A program made the position numbers and the translations under genes. A stretch of DNA of 64,000 nt. It comes from Acinetobacter colistiniresistens (GTDB lineage: Bacteria > Pseudomonadota > Gammaproteobacteria > Pseudomonadales > Moraxellaceae). Shown here in pieces: positions 1-9,205 of the stretch (position 1 is the first letter of the stretch; every line of letters begins with the position of its first letter). The notes under the pieces are model-generated. The model made no database searches. It saw only the letters and a list, made by a program, of their open reading frames with translations, and had not been told where the DNA came from. The DNA lies in the NCBI RefSeq assembly GCF_024582815.1, contig NZ_CP102099.1:3410001-3474000 (forward strand), given 5' to 3'.

Positions 1-496
1 CCATTTGCGCTGTCGACTGCACGCCACCACGATGTAAACCGACATCAATCTCAATATTTACATCCAAGCATAGCGAATAGAGCTGAGCAATCTCTAGGTA
101 TTGCTGTAAACGTTGCTTGCTATCAATCAGCCACTGGATATTGGCATTTGACCATTCTGGATGCTGTTCAAAGAAGTGACGTACGGCTTGGGCGGGCATC
201 GGCTTACCCAACAAGATATCGGCTTCAGCAAAATTTTCTAGGATTGAAACGATATGTGGTTGATGAAACACCATAAAGCGCTGTGTATCAATCTGTTCAG
301 ATAACAATTTGAGTAAGTCTAGGCTCGCTAATGACTTCACCACCAAGCGCGCTTTTAAATGTGGTGCATGAGACAATCGTACTTGCACATGCTGGATATT
401 CTGTTTTAAAGCCGCTGCATCGATGATCAGTTGCGGAGTGGCAATCCCCTGTTTTTTTAGATCGAGATTGAGTTGTTTAAAATAATGATCCAACAT
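1..496 (-). CDS. PLP-dependent alanine racemase / D-threonine aldolase-like enzyme (DSD1-type), 5' part only
   Basis: The reading frame is open from an ATG at 494-496 to the left edge of the window, so only the first 165 residues are present. AGGTA lies just upstream of the ATG. The visible part starts MLDHYFKQLNLDL and contains TPQLIIDAAALKQNI followed by ARLVVKSLAS. This is the layout of the alanine racemase N-terminal barrel in the DSD1/D-threonine aldolase group, where a lysine on the second strand binds pyridoxal phosphate. Further in, NIEIDVGLHRGG is the conserved glycine-rich strand. Substrate cannot be told from this fragment. It may be co-transcribed with the flavoprotein and ceramidase-like genes to its right, which read the same way, but 245 bases separate them. 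Confidence 0.7.
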   Translation of the reverse strand, partial: MLDHYFKQLNLDLKKQGIATPQLIIDAAALKQNIQHVQVRLSHAPHLKARLVVKSLASLDLLKLLSEQIDTQRFMVFHQPHIVSILENFAEADILLGKPMPAQAVRHFFEQHPEWSNANIQWLIDSKQRLQQYLEIAQLYSLCLDVNIEIDVGLHRGGVQSTAQM

Positions 497-553
497 GGCG
501 ATACCTTTTTTATTTAATCGTGATCCTAAAAAACCATCTTATACGAGGGAATG

Positions 554-710
554 TCATCTACAACCTGAGCAAGCCAAAGCGACCAAAGCTTTGGCAAAAC
601 GCAAGAGTTTAAATACATCTTGCGAAGCTTGAAATGCTTCTCAGGACGAAACCAAAGTAAATCTAGCCGAAAGCTTCACCCTTAATTGGATGGGAATTCG
701 ATATGATTCC
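554..710. repeat. Degenerate copy of an intergenic repeat (partner at 5018-5190)
   Basis: This stretch lies downstream of the flavoprotein gene. It begins with TCATCTACAACCTG and ends with a block running from AAAGTAAATCTAGCCGAA to GATTCC. The same two blocks, in the same order and similarly spaced, flank the element at 5018-5190, where the internal hairpins are better preserved. I read it as a decayed copy of a small non-coding repeat. No gene is visible between 497 and 741. Confidence 0.45.
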
Positions 711-741
711 GTTAAGTACTTTCAACTCATAAAAATTCGAT

Positions 742-2028
742 TTAACCTAAAAACAGCTTTTCCAGATAGGGGTTTAAAAATTTGGCTTCTGGGTCAAGCT
801 GCTGACGCAAAGCCATAAAATCATCCCACTTTGGATATAAAGCCCGAAGCTGTGTCTTGTTCATTTGATGCATTTTACCCCAATGTGGACGCCCCTGATA
901 TTTTTGCAAGATTGGCTCAACCACATCAAAAATCAAACGTGGGTCTTGCTTATGATATTGATGCACCGAGATCGAAATGTAATCCTGCTGATAAAAAGGA
1001 CTGAGCCAAATATCATCGCCTTTGACAAAGCGAAATTCGAGCGGAAAAAAGGTTGCAACTTTATACGTTCTTAAGGCATGCAACACTTCATCTAGACACT
1101 CAATTCCACGATCAACAGGGATCTGATACTCCATTTCATTGAACTTGGTATTGCGCGGTGTTGGAAATATCTTGCTCGACCAATCGACATAAGTGGTTGG
1201 TTTGACAAAGATCCCTAATAGCTTCTGTAAATAAGGATTCAGCGAAGGAAAGTTTTTGGTTAATTCGGAACATAAGGTTAATAAAGTATCATCCGATGGG
1301 AAATTTTCCTTACGAGGCAAAACAGCTTCATCGGTCTCATCCAAGGTTTTCAACATCAACTGCTTTTCATGGGAAAACACAAAGCACTCAATATGTCGAT
1401 GCTGATGTTTCCATTGCTGAATGTGTTGCATCATGTCCTCTACAGGACAAAGTTCAATGTGTTCTTTGAGTTTATAGCGTGGGCGATTTTGCATGGTGAT
1501 CTGGGTCAAGATGCCTAAACTACCTAAAGAAACTCGCCCTGCGGCAAAAACTTCAGGATGTTCTGTGCGACTGCATTTCAGGATTTCACCCGATGCCGTC
1601 AATAACTCAAATGCCTCAACATAGGCCGAAATACAATGTAAATCTGCGCCTGTGCCATGTGTGCCTGTAGAGGCCGCACCCGCCAGACTTTGTTGATCAA
1701 TATCGCCCTGATTCATTAAAGCCTGATTGATCGATTGTTGTTGTAAATGTTGGTCTAGGTCATATAAACGTGTGCCTGCATAAATGCTGCTTTGGCAGCG
1801 TTCGAAATCGGTAGAGGCTATTCCGGCAATATGATCCAAAGACAATAAGGTTGCATCAGTACAGACCAACGGCGTAAAAGAATGCCCTGCACCCACTACC
1901 CGTATTTTTTGCTGCGCCTGAACAATAGCCTGTAGTTCTTGAATATTGGCAGGTTGCAAAATCTGTTGTGGCTTGGCTTTTTGAAAGCCAGACCAGTTCG
2001 ACCAAATGCCTTGTGTTAAATCACTCAT
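742..2028 (-). CDS. FAD-binding D-arabinono-1,4-lactone oxidase-family protein
   Basis: A 428-residue flavoprotein. An FAD-binding domain (PCMH/VAO fold) covers about residues 15-180 and an ALO-type C-terminal domain follows. VVGAGHSF puts a histidine at residue 49, where bacterial aldose and alditol oxidases attach FAD covalently. ASTGTHGTG is the second FAD-contact segment. PHWGKMHQM near the C-terminus matches the HWxK signature of the ALO domain. There is no signal peptide, so it should be cytosolic. The start at 2026-2028 overlaps the stop of the ceramidase-like gene by four bases, which indicates translational coupling. The family oxidises sugar lactones or polyols with oxygen. The actual substrate is not evident, and the pairing with a ceramidase-like hydrolase is unexplained. 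Confidence 0.75.
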   Translation of the reverse strand: MSDLTQGIWSNWSGFQKAKPQQILQPANIQELQAIVQAQQKIRVVGAGHSFTPLVCTDATLLSLDHIAGIASTDFERCQSSIYAGTRLYDLDQHLQQQSINQALMNQGDIDQQSLAGAASTGTHGTGADLHCISAYVEAFELLTASGEILKCSRTEHPEVFAAGRVSLGSLGILTQITMQNRPRYKLKEHIELCPVEDMMQHIQQWKHQHRHIECFVFSHEKQLMLKTLDETDEAVLPRKENFPSDDTLLTLCSELTKNFPSLNPYLQKLLGIFVKPTTYVDWSSKIFPTPRNTKFNEMEYQIPVDRGIECLDEVLHALRTYKVATFFPLEFRFVKGDDIWLSPFYQQDYISISVHQYHKQDPRLIFDVVEPILQKYQGRPHWGKMHQMNKTQLRALYPKWDDFMALRQQLDPEAKFLNPYLEKLFLG

Positions 2029-3773
2029 ACTGCCTCTCCTTGGCTGACGGCAGTTTTTAAATTGCCATGATTAGTGCGTTTTGCGAGTTCCTGCACTGGA
2101 ATATGCGGTGGTCGTGTCATTTCATCGTAATGACGTTTATCTTTTTCTAATAATAACTGTTCTGCTAAGCCTTGGAACTTGCTCTGACAGGCTGCCAATG
2201 TCCATTGACCAAATAAGGTATGTCCACCTTCATACGCCTGCGCTTGGTATTCTTCATAGGTGGTGACATAACCCATATAATCATTGCAGTACGATGCCAA
2301 CCAAACGCTTTCAATTGAAGCCTGTGCTGCAAGCATCTGTTTAACTGTATCAACTACACGCTGCCCTGCGATAGTCGTAAATTCTCCTGGGCAGCAAATC
2401 AAAGCCAATTGACCTAATCGCACAATTTGTAAGGGAACCACACTTGGGACTAAAGGACTGTGCTGAATCGCCCCTGCTTTCACTTGTCGATTCATTTCGG
2501 CAATCAGCGGATCAAGCATACTCGGCGGAAAACCAATCGGTTGACCTAAAATCTTTTTGGCACCTGCTTCCAGTAAAATCTGTTTCGGCCCTTGAGATGC
2601 ATATAGCTGTTGATAGTCTGCAAAGTCTGCTGCTTTGGGATGCTTGATTTTTTGTTTGCGAAATTGATCGGCTAAAAATTGCATCCCCATGATTAAGGGT
2701 TTGGGTGCACCTAAACCATCCACAGGTGTGCCTGCAAAAAATGCAGTGCCATGACAGGGCTGGCTGGTCTTCGCATGCTTTTGCCCCGCTACGAACGCCT
2801 CTGGAATCTCAATATTGCTCAGATCAACATAGGACAAAACAGCATCGATCCTGCCTTCGACTTTTTCCAAAGTTTTAGCAATATTCTGCTGTAAGGTACT
2901 TAAGGCCAGTTCACTTTGATAACGCCCATTTTGTTGCGCGTATTGATATTCCTGCTCACCCTTAATTCGATTGCGAATCTTGAGCTGATCTTTGCCATGA
3001 AAATGTGGCGATACATCCCCTGCGGTTGCTTGAGCAAAAATCGTGACTGGATTTTCAATTCCTTGCTCAGTTAAAGCCTGCTCAGAAAATGCAGCCGCAT
3101 AACCTTTATTATCGCCATCATAGGCGTTTAAAGAATTTCCCAAACAGGTTGCATGTACCCCAAATAAGGAGATAAAGGACTGCAATTTTTGTTCACGATA
3201 AAAACCAATCAATTGCATTTCACGGTTTAAAGCCAAATGCGTTTCAGCGTCAGTGCGTGGCTGAACCTCTGGGTTACGATTATACGCTTTGATTGAGCGA
3301 TTCCATGCGATAGGTATTGGTTCTGAAAAATGTTGCGTCCCCAAGAAAATCTCGGTGTCTTGTTCAGACCCGATTGCATTTTGAATACTCAGTACAATCG
3401 CCTCGACAATTGCACTGAGATGTTCAGGCACAAAACCAGGTGTCGGTAGATTATATAAGGCTTCATAACCACAGCCACCAGGCCCAGAGTGGGTATGGGT
3501 CGCCATTAACACCAATTGATTATCATCAAATTGTGAACCTAAGATCTGCGTGAGCTGCGCTATCGTTTGGCTGCGCATGGCATGGGTAATACAACCTAAA
3601 TCAAGACAACAAAGTAGCAGTCGATGACCGGATGGATCGACGATGCTCACACTACGGGCATATAAAGCCGTACGCTGTTCATAAGCACGATGCGACCATT
3701 GCCCATAACCAAACATAGCATAGCCTTTCGGTGTAACTTTGATTTGCTGTTTATCCCAGCCCGCTTGATACAT
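2025..3773 (-). CDS. Neutral/alkaline non-lysosomal ceramidase N-terminal-domain protein
   Basis: A 582-residue protein. MATHTHSGPGGCGYEALYNL is the hallmark metal-site segment of neutral ceramidases (HTHSGPGG), and LFGVHATCLGNSLNAYDGDN supplies the second conserved histidine region. It lacks a signal peptide and is shorter than secreted bacterial ceramidases (about 650-780 residues), so the C-terminal immunoglobulin-like domain is probably absent. A cytosolic protein is unlikely to act on exogenous ceramide. The family assignment is firm and the substrate is open. It lies directly upstream of the lactone-oxidase-like gene with a four-base overlap. An AraC regulator diverges from its 5' end. 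Confidence 0.7.
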   Translation of the reverse strand: MYQAGWDKQQIKVTPKGYAMFGYGQWSHRAYEQRTALYARSVSIVDPSGHRLLLCCLDLGCITHAMRSQTIAQLTQILGSQFDDNQLVLMATHTHSGPGGCGYEALYNLPTPGFVPEHLSAIVEAIVLSIQNAIGSEQDTEIFLGTQHFSEPIPIAWNRSIKAYNRNPEVQPRTDAETHLALNREMQLIGFYREQKLQSFISLFGVHATCLGNSLNAYDGDNKGYAAAFSEQALTEQGIENPVTIFAQATAGDVSPHFHGKDQLKIRNRIKGEQEYQYAQQNGRYQSELALSTLQQNIAKTLEKVEGRIDAVLSYVDLSNIEIPEAFVAGQKHAKTSQPCHGTAFFAGTPVDGLGAPKPLIMGMQFLADQFRKQKIKHPKAADFADYQQLYASQGPKQILLEAGAKKILGQPIGFPPSMLDPLIAEMNRQVKAGAIQHSPLVPSVVPLQIVRLGQLALICCPGEFTTIAGQRVVDTVKQMLAAQASIESVWLASYCNDYMGYVTTYEEYQAQAYEGGHTLFGQWTLAACQSKFQGLAEQLLLEKDKRHYDEMTRPPHIPVQELAKRTNHGNLKTAVSQGEAV

Positions 3774-3892
3774 TAGCGCGTCCCTTTCTCAATTCTTTTT
3801 CTAACGGTGTTAAAGCCTGTTGAAAGTTAATCAAAATTATGCGATACCCAACAGGGTTAAAGACACTTTTCTTTGGGGGGCAAAACGGACTT

Positions 3893-4930
3893 ATGCCTAA
3901 ACAATTCATCAATAGCGCTGAAGCACAGCAGTACATCCCACCAACCATTCTGGCCAGCCTGATTCACTATGCGGAGCAACAGCAGTGGGAGTATGCTGCA
4001 TGGTTTCAGGATTCAGGCTTGGACATCGCTCACATTCAGCAAACCCAAGGCGTGGTTCGTTTCCCTCAACTATGTGATGTGATACGTCAGGCTATTGCAA
4101 CCTACCAACAACCCGACCTTGGTTTAAAACTTGGCAGTAGTGAAGGTTTGATTTCAATGGGGATTCTAGGTTTCGCCATGCAATCCTGCAAAACCGTTGC
4201 AGATGCCTTAGAAATTGCTCTTCGTTATCATCGAATTTCTGGCAGTGTCTTGAATATCAACTTTTCCATTCAAGGTGATCTTTGTGAATTGGAAGTGACT
4301 GAGGCCTCTCCCTGCAATGAACTCACTGCCTTTTTCCATGATGAATTATTTAGCAGCATCATCACCTGTTTAAATGCGATGCTGGGTGATCATGATGATG
4401 TAGTGAGCCTTGAGCTCAGCTATTTTCCAAGCGAATACCAAGCACAATATAACGATATTTTTGGCTGCCCAGTCCAATTTAACCGTGATAAAAATATCAT
4501 GCGTTTTAGTCGTCGCCTGTTGCAGCGCAGCTTAAAAAATTACAGCCCCGCCAACTATGCAACTGCGATACACATCTGTGAACAAGCCCTAAAAGAAATA
4601 GACCAATTAAATCAAGTCGGATACGTTCACTTACTTGATCATTTAATTGAACAGCATTTACCTGAACGTTTTGAGATGCAACATGCTGCTGAACAATTAC
4701 ATCTCAGCGAGCGTCATTTAAGACGGCAATTATTAGCAGAGGGCTTGAGTTTTCAACAAATTCGGCAAAATGTATTAGAACGCAAAGCCAAGCAATTACT
4801 GGAACAAAACCTGTCGATGAGTGAAATTAGCCTGCAATTGGGTTTTAGCGAATTACGTGAATTCCGACGTGCCTTTAAACGCTGGACCGGACAAGCGCCT
4901 TCGATCTATAAACAAGAGGCTCATTTTTAA
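3893..4930 (+). CDS. AraC-family transcriptional regulator (Arabinose_bd + HTH_18)
   Basis: The N-terminal two thirds look like the Arabinose_bd-type sensor found in OruR/ArgR-like AraC proteins. About 100 C-terminal residues form the double helix-turn-helix, with AAEQLHLSERHLRRQLL as the first helix pair and ISLQLGFSELREFRRAFKRW as the second. I place the start at the ATG at 3893 (MPKQFINSAEAQ, 345 residues). An in-frame ATG at 3839 adds 18 residues, and neither has a strong ribosome-binding site. It diverges from the ceramidase-like/lactone-oxidase operon and is its most likely regulator, by position only. Confidence 0.75.
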   Translation: MPKQFINSAEAQQYIPPTILASLIHYAEQQQWEYAAWFQDSGLDIAHIQQTQGVVRFPQLCDVIRQAIATYQQPDLGLKLGSSEGLISMGILGFAMQSCKTVADALEIALRYHRISGSVLNINFSIQGDLCELEVTEASPCNELTAFFHDELFSSIITCLNAMLGDHDDVVSLELSYFPSEYQAQYNDIFGCPVQFNRDKNIMRFSRRLLQRSLKNYSPANYATAIHICEQALKEIDQLNQVGYVHLLDHLIEQHLPERFEMQHAAEQLHLSERHLRRQLLAEGLSFQQIRQNVLERKAKQLLEQNLSMSEISLQLGFSELREFRRAFKRWTGQAPSIYKQEAHF

Positions 4931-5017
4931 TTAAATAACACTTTGAAAATTTTGGATTAATTGATGCTATCTACCATTTTATATAGAACTGTTCTCAGGA
5001 ATCACTGGTGCTACAGG

Positions 5018-5190
5018 TCATCCACAACCTGCGTGAGATTAATCAAACGCCATTTCTGCGATTAATTTAAAGAGATGATGGAAGTAAACAGGTTTTGTGG
5101 ATGACAATGGTTTTGGTTACTTTTGCCGAAACAAAAGTAACTCCAGCTGAAGGCTTATCCAAAAATAAGATGAGATCTCTGTAAGATTCC
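5018..5190. repeat. Palindromic intergenic repeat element (partner at 554-710)
   Basis: The element sits between the convergent AraC and tauD genes. It holds two inverted repeats: TCATCCACAACCTG at 5018-5031 against CAGGTTTTGTGGATGA at 5089-5104, and GTTACTTTTG at 5116-5125 against CAAAAGTAAC at 5132-5141. The tail resembles the end of the element at 554-710. Neither hairpin is followed by a T-run in either direction, so it is not an ordinary terminator. I read it as a REP/MITE-like non-coding repeat. It fills most of the gene-free stretch 4931-5217. Confidence 0.55.
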
Positions 5191-5217
5191 ACCGAAGCAA
5201 AAAATTAAAACTAAATT

Positions 5218-6063
5218 TTAACTCGCTGCTTGATAAAACGGCACATCACCGTTAATCGTGGCACGATGCATAATTCGATGTGCATCACCATAATCAAATA
5301 AAGCCTTATGCTGCGTACAACGATTATCCCAAATCGCGACATCGCCTGCCTGCCACTGCCAACGCAAATGGAACCGTTCATTGGTGGCATGCGCAAATAA
5401 ATATTGCAACAATTCAGCACTTTCAACCTCATCCAGCTCATTAATACGTGTAGTAAATCCTTCACTCACAAACAAGATGGGCTGGCCTGTTACAGGATGT
5501 GTTCTGACCACAGGATGAACAACGGGTGGATTACGCTTAAAGGTGTCTTCCAGTTTTTGACGCTCAACATCATTATGCGCAAAACGTTCAATCGGGAAAG
5601 ACTGACGAATGTCATGTGTTGCGGTTAAGCCTTTTAACTTCTGCTGCAAGTCTTTATTCAAAGCAGCAAATGCCGCCGCGCCACTTGACCAGAGTGTATC
5701 ACCGCCTACAGGTGGAATCTTGATGGCTTGTAATACACAGCCCAATGGTGGCTTTTGGCTGAAAGTGACATCGGTATGCCAAAGTTCATTATCACGTAAG
5801 TCTTGTTTCCAACTGTCCAATACAATGATTTCAGGCACATCCACGATAGATGGATAGATCGGATGAATATGCAAAGAACCAAAACTACGTGCCAACTCAG
5901 CTTGCGCCTGAGGTGCGAGCTGCTGATTGCGGAAGAAAATTACATGATGGTCTAGCAAGGCCTGTTGAATTTGTTGTGTAGTATTTTCATCAGCCGTGTT
6001 TAAGTCAACATCGTGAATAATGGCACCGATTGTTGGTTTAATAACTTCAATATTTAAGGTCAT
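5218..6063 (-). CDS. tauD: Taurine dioxygenase (2-oxoglutarate/Fe(II)-dependent)
   Basis: A 281-residue protein, very close in length to E. coli TauD (283). It converts taurine, 2-oxoglutarate and O2 to sulfite, aminoacetaldehyde, succinate and CO2 in the cytosol. The Fe(II) facial triad is visible: His96 and Asp98 in ELWHTDVTFS, and His252 in TQHKALFDYG. HRIMHRATINGD carries the arginines (263 and 267) that bind 2-oxoglutarate and the sulfonate. It is the last gene of the tauABCD operon, 16 bases downstream of tauC. Its association with a taurine-specific binding protein makes the taurine assignment strong. Confidence 0.9.
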   Translation of the reverse strand: MTLNIEVIKPTIGAIIHDVDLNTADENTTQQIQQALLDHHVIFFRNQQLAPQAQAELARSFGSLHIHPIYPSIVDVPEIIVLDSWKQDLRDNELWHTDVTFSQKPPLGCVLQAIKIPPVGGDTLWSSGAAAFAALNKDLQQKLKGLTATHDIRQSFPIERFAHNDVERQKLEDTFKRNPPVVHPVVRTHPVTGQPILFVSEGFTTRINELDEVESAELLQYLFAHATNERFHLRWQWQAGDVAIWDNRCTQHKALFDYGDAHRIMHRATINGDVPFYQAAS

Positions 6064-6079
6064 CTTTTACTACTCACAC

Positions 6080-6961
6080 TTATAACTGTTGGCCATACCA
6101 AGGAGATAATTGCTTCTGTAACCAACGCAAAAACAATTCAAAACTAACCGCGACAATCGCAATCACAATAATGCCGAGAACCACTGTGTCGGTAATCAGG
6201 AACTGTGCTGCAGACTGCACCATAAAACCAATGCCTCGATCTGCTGCCACTAATTCCGAAGCCACCAATGTTGACCAGCCCACCCCCAAACCAATACGGA
6301 TACCCGTCAAGATATGCGGTAAAGCGGTTGGTAAAATCACATGCCAAAACACTTGCGACTGGCTTGCGCCTAAAGACAATGCTGCACGCTCACGGTTGAG
6401 CTGATGGCTGAGTACGCCATGGGTACTGCTGATAATCACAGGTGCAAGGATCGAAAAGAAAATCAAAAGCACTTTAGTGGTTTCACCAATCCCGAACCAG
6501 ATCACCAATAGTGGTAAATAGGCCAAAGGTGGAATCGGACGCAATAACTCAACCAATGGATCAAGCACTGCACGCACCCATTTGTTTAAACCCATCCATA
6601 AACCTAAAGGCACACCAATGGCTATCGCGGCAACTAAGGCCAATAAGACACGTGAAATACTTGCTGCCAAGTGTTGCCATAAAGTGGCTTTCATAAAACC
6701 TTGCTGGCTGACTTCAAGGAACTTCTGCCATACCGCTTGTGGACTGGGTAAAAACAGGCTTGGGACAATTTTTAATGCGGTAATCAAATACCAAATCACC
6801 AAGACACCGAGTACACTGGAAAGACTGAGTGCTAAACTACGATGACGAGTAAAGAAAGCTCCTATTGGACTCAAAAAAGAAGCAGACTGAGCTTGATTCG
6901 TCGATTGTAGTTGTTCTGTCTTACTCAGCTCATAAGCTGTATTTTTTGCTTGACCCGTCAT
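6080..6961 (-). CDS. tauC: Taurine ABC transporter permease
   Basis: A 293-residue inner-membrane permease of the BPD_transp_1 family. After a longer-than-usual N-terminal tail (about 45 residues) come six predicted membrane helices. The cytoplasmic EAA loop, which docks on the ATPase, is around RERAALSLGASQSQVFWHVI. Segments such as LRPIPPLAYLPLLVIWFGIG and TLWQHLAAS match E. coli TauC closely. The start overlaps the tauB stop by four bases, so the two are translationally coupled. Confidence 0.9.
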   Translation of the reverse strand: MTGQAKNTAYELSKTEQLQSTNQAQSASFLSPIGAFFTRHRSLALSLSSVLGVLVIWYLITALKIVPSLFLPSPQAVWQKFLEVSQQGFMKATLWQHLAASISRVLLALVAAIAIGVPLGLWMGLNKWVRAVLDPLVELLRPIPPLAYLPLLVIWFGIGETTKVLLIFFSILAPVIISSTHGVLSHQLNRERAALSLGASQSQVFWHVILPTALPHILTGIRIGLGVGWSTLVASELVAADRGIGFMVQSAAQFLITDTVVLGIIVIAIVAVSFELFLRWLQKQLSPWYGQQL

Positions 6962-7749
6962 ACAGCCACCTCATGTCCTGTCTGTTTCTGCGCACGTAAA
7001 CGTTCAAACAATTGCTCGCGTAATTGGATAAATTTCGGATCAGACTTAATCGCACGAATCGATTCGCCTTGCTTATAACGCGCTGCAAAATCCAGCTTTA
7101 AAGTTTCGACAATCTTGCCTGGGCGAGCAGTCATTAGCACCAGTTGATTACTCAGCAATAGTGCTTCCTCAATGTCATGAGTAATCAGGAAGAACGATTT
7201 ATTTTGTTCAATCCATAAATCCAGCACCAACTGTTGCATGGTTTCACGGGTAAAGGCATCAAGCGCAGCAAAAGGCTCATCCAGTAAAATAAATGCCGCA
7301 TGGCTGATCAAGGCACGTGCAATCCCAACCCGTTGTTTCATGCCACCGGACAATTCCCAGATATTGGCTTGAGCTACGTGACTTAAACCAACAATTTTTA
7401 GAATTGCATCGACTTGCTGCTGAATTTCTTGCGCTTTCAAACCCTTGAGCTGTAAAGCAAAACCGATATTTTCAGAGACATTTAACCAAGGTAACAGCGC
7501 ATGATCCTGAAATACCACTGCACGGCGCGCATCAGGCGCAGTCACCACTTCACGATCCAGTTTAATCTGACCTGAACTTGGCTGTTGAAAGCCAGCTAAG
7601 ATGTTGAGTAATGTCGTTTTACCACAGCCAGACTCACCCAAAATCACAGTCAACGTACCTTCTTCAATCTTCAGATTGATATCTTGCAATACAGGTACAG
7701 TCTGCTTTGGAAAAGTTAAATGAAGATGCTCGGCAGCTAATACGCTCAT
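6958..7749 (-). CDS. tauB: Taurine ABC transporter ATP-binding protein
   Basis: A 263-residue ABC ATPase. Walker A is GESGCGKTT at about residues 38-46. LPWLNVSENIGFALQLKG is the Q-loop region. The signature is LSGGMKQRVGIARAL, Walker B is FILLDEPFAALDA, and the H-loop is ITHDIEEA. The C-terminal segment ARYKQGESIRAIKSDPKFI matches the TauB tail rather than SsuB. It lies between tauA (9-base gap) and tauC (4-base overlap). Confidence 0.9.
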   Translation of the reverse strand: MSVLAAEHLHLTFPKQTVPVLQDINLKIEEGTLTVILGESGCGKTTLLNILAGFQQPSSGQIKLDREVVTAPDARRAVVFQDHALLPWLNVSENIGFALQLKGLKAQEIQQQVDAILKIVGLSHVAQANIWELSGGMKQRVGIARALISHAAFILLDEPFAALDAFTRETMQQLVLDLWIEQNKSFFLITHDIEEALLLSNQLVLMTARPGKIVETLKLDFAARYKQGESIRAIKSDPKFIQLREQLFERLRAQKQTGHEVAV

Positions 7750-7758
7750 TTAGATCTC

Positions 7759-8781
7759 CTATGGCTGTAAGAAATTGGTGGTCACATTATTTTGATAATC
7801 AGGTTTGACTTGATCGACTTTACCTTGGCTCTTTAAAAAAGTTGCGGTATCGAAAATATTCTTGGCAAATTCACCCGATAAAGTCGCTTGCTGTTGCTGA
7901 CGATCAAGGTACAGATTTCCTGAAAGAAGCAATGGAATATCTTTGCTGTCCGACCCTGTCAACTGAGCAATTTTCTGGATATTCTCCGCATTTTGCTCAA
8001 ATGCTTTCGGATCTTGGTTATAGCTTTCAATCTGCTTTAAGCTGGTTTGTACAAAGGCTTTTAAGAATTCTGGATTTTTTTCAGCGAAATCTTTACGCAC
8101 TACCCATAAATCATAAGTTGGTGCACCCCACTCGCCGACTTGTTTTGAGTCTGTTAAGACATGACCACTGGCTTTAACTTTACTCAATGCAGGTTCCCAA
8201 ACATAAGTTGCATCAATATCACCACGCTCCCAAGCTGCTGTAATTTCAGGTGGGCGTAAGTTAATGATCTTGACTTGATTATCTGCAATATTCCAATGCT
8301 TGAGTGCTGATAACAGGCTGTAATGTGTCGTTGAAACAAACGGAACGGCAATAGTTTTGCCAATTAAATCTTGAGGCGTCTGAATCCCAGATTTATTACT
8401 CACAACTAAAGCTTCGGAGCCACCTAATTTTGCAGTCACCAAAAATACTTCTATCGGTAAATCACGGCTAGCTGCGGCTGCCAATGGACTAGAACCGATA
8501 TTACCAATCACGACATCACCAGAAGCAAGTGCATTGACCACATCTGATCCTGCATCAAACTTGCGCCATTGAATTGCTTGATTACTATCACGTTCATAAT
8601 CACCATTGGCTTGTGCCACTTTGGTTGGATCCACACCCGTTTGATAGGCAATCACCACTGCCTTGTTATTTTTAGACTGAACTGGTGCAGCATCTTTTTG
8701 ATTTTGATAGACAATAAAAGCAACAATCGTCACAAGGACGATCGCTGTAACAATTAGCGGCTTAACGTTCTTGATGCCCAT
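7759..8781 (-). CDS. tauA: Taurine-binding periplasmic protein of the TauABC importer
   Basis: About 340 residues. The N-terminal hydrophobic stretch NVKPLIVTAIVLVTIVAFIV is followed by polar residues without a clear signal-peptidase site, so the protein may stay membrane-anchored. The mature part tracks E. coli TauA almost block by block: AYQTGVDPTKVAQANG, WRKFDAGSDVVNALASGDV, GNIGSSPLAAAASRDLPIEV, TIAVPFVSTTHYSLLSALKH and WGAPTYDLWVVRKDFAEK. This argues for taurine rather than a generic sulfonate. I use the ATG at 8781; an in-frame TTG at 8802 would add seven residues. It is the first gene of the leftward tau operon. Confidence 0.9.
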   Translation of the reverse strand: MGIKNVKPLIVTAIVLVTIVAFIVYQNQKDAAPVQSKNNKAVVIAYQTGVDPTKVAQANGDYERDSNQAIQWRKFDAGSDVVNALASGDVVIGNIGSSPLAAAASRDLPIEVFLVTAKLGGSEALVVSNKSGIQTPQDLIGKTIAVPFVSTTHYSLLSALKHWNIADNQVKIINLRPPEITAAWERGDIDATYVWEPALSKVKASGHVLTDSKQVGEWGAPTYDLWVVRKDFAEKNPEFLKAFVQTSLKQIESYNQDPKAFEQNAENIQKIAQLTGSDSKDIPLLLSGNLYLDRQQQQATLSGEFAKNIFDTATFLKSQGKVDQVKPDYQNNVTTNFLQP

Positions 8782-9205
8782 AATTAAATGATCTTTCAAC
8801 AATATAGGCTTATGGTATTCGGCTTGCTTTATGATTAAAAATAAGAAAAAGTGAGTTGCTTATTCTTTTATGAGATAAGAATAAGGCTTAGACAATTTAT
8901 GCTGCTTTTATCATCAATTTTGATATTTTTACTGTTCTTGCATTTAATTTTCCAAGTCACTCTTTTAAATATTTATCCTTTATTTTAATTGAAAAGTAAA
9001 ATATTTAATCCTGATAATTCTATATTTAAATTAAATAAGCACATTCACTTTAAAATTCAGTTTTAAACTATATTCCCAACAAGTTAATAAAAACCTATTA
9101 TTTATCAAAAATAGATATATAAATAAATTTTGCTTATTTTCCTGAATATCGAAACAGTCCTAAGATAAAAAAAACATCACGTTGATGTATATAGAGGTTA
9201 TAAAA
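8782..9205. promoter_or_regulatory. Divergent control region between tauABCD and the encapsulin operon, with a 9-bp inverted repeat
   Basis: This 424-base AT-rich stretch carries no gene. It separates the leftward tau operon from the rightward rhodanese/epsC/encapsulin/desulfurase genes, so two sulfur-linked promoters must lie here. One clear dyad is CTTATTCTT (8859-8867) with AAGAATAAG (8877-8885), about 80-100 bases upstream of the tauA ATG. It could be the binding site of a LysR-type activator such as CysB or Cbl, but I cannot match it to a known consensus. Confidence 0.45.
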
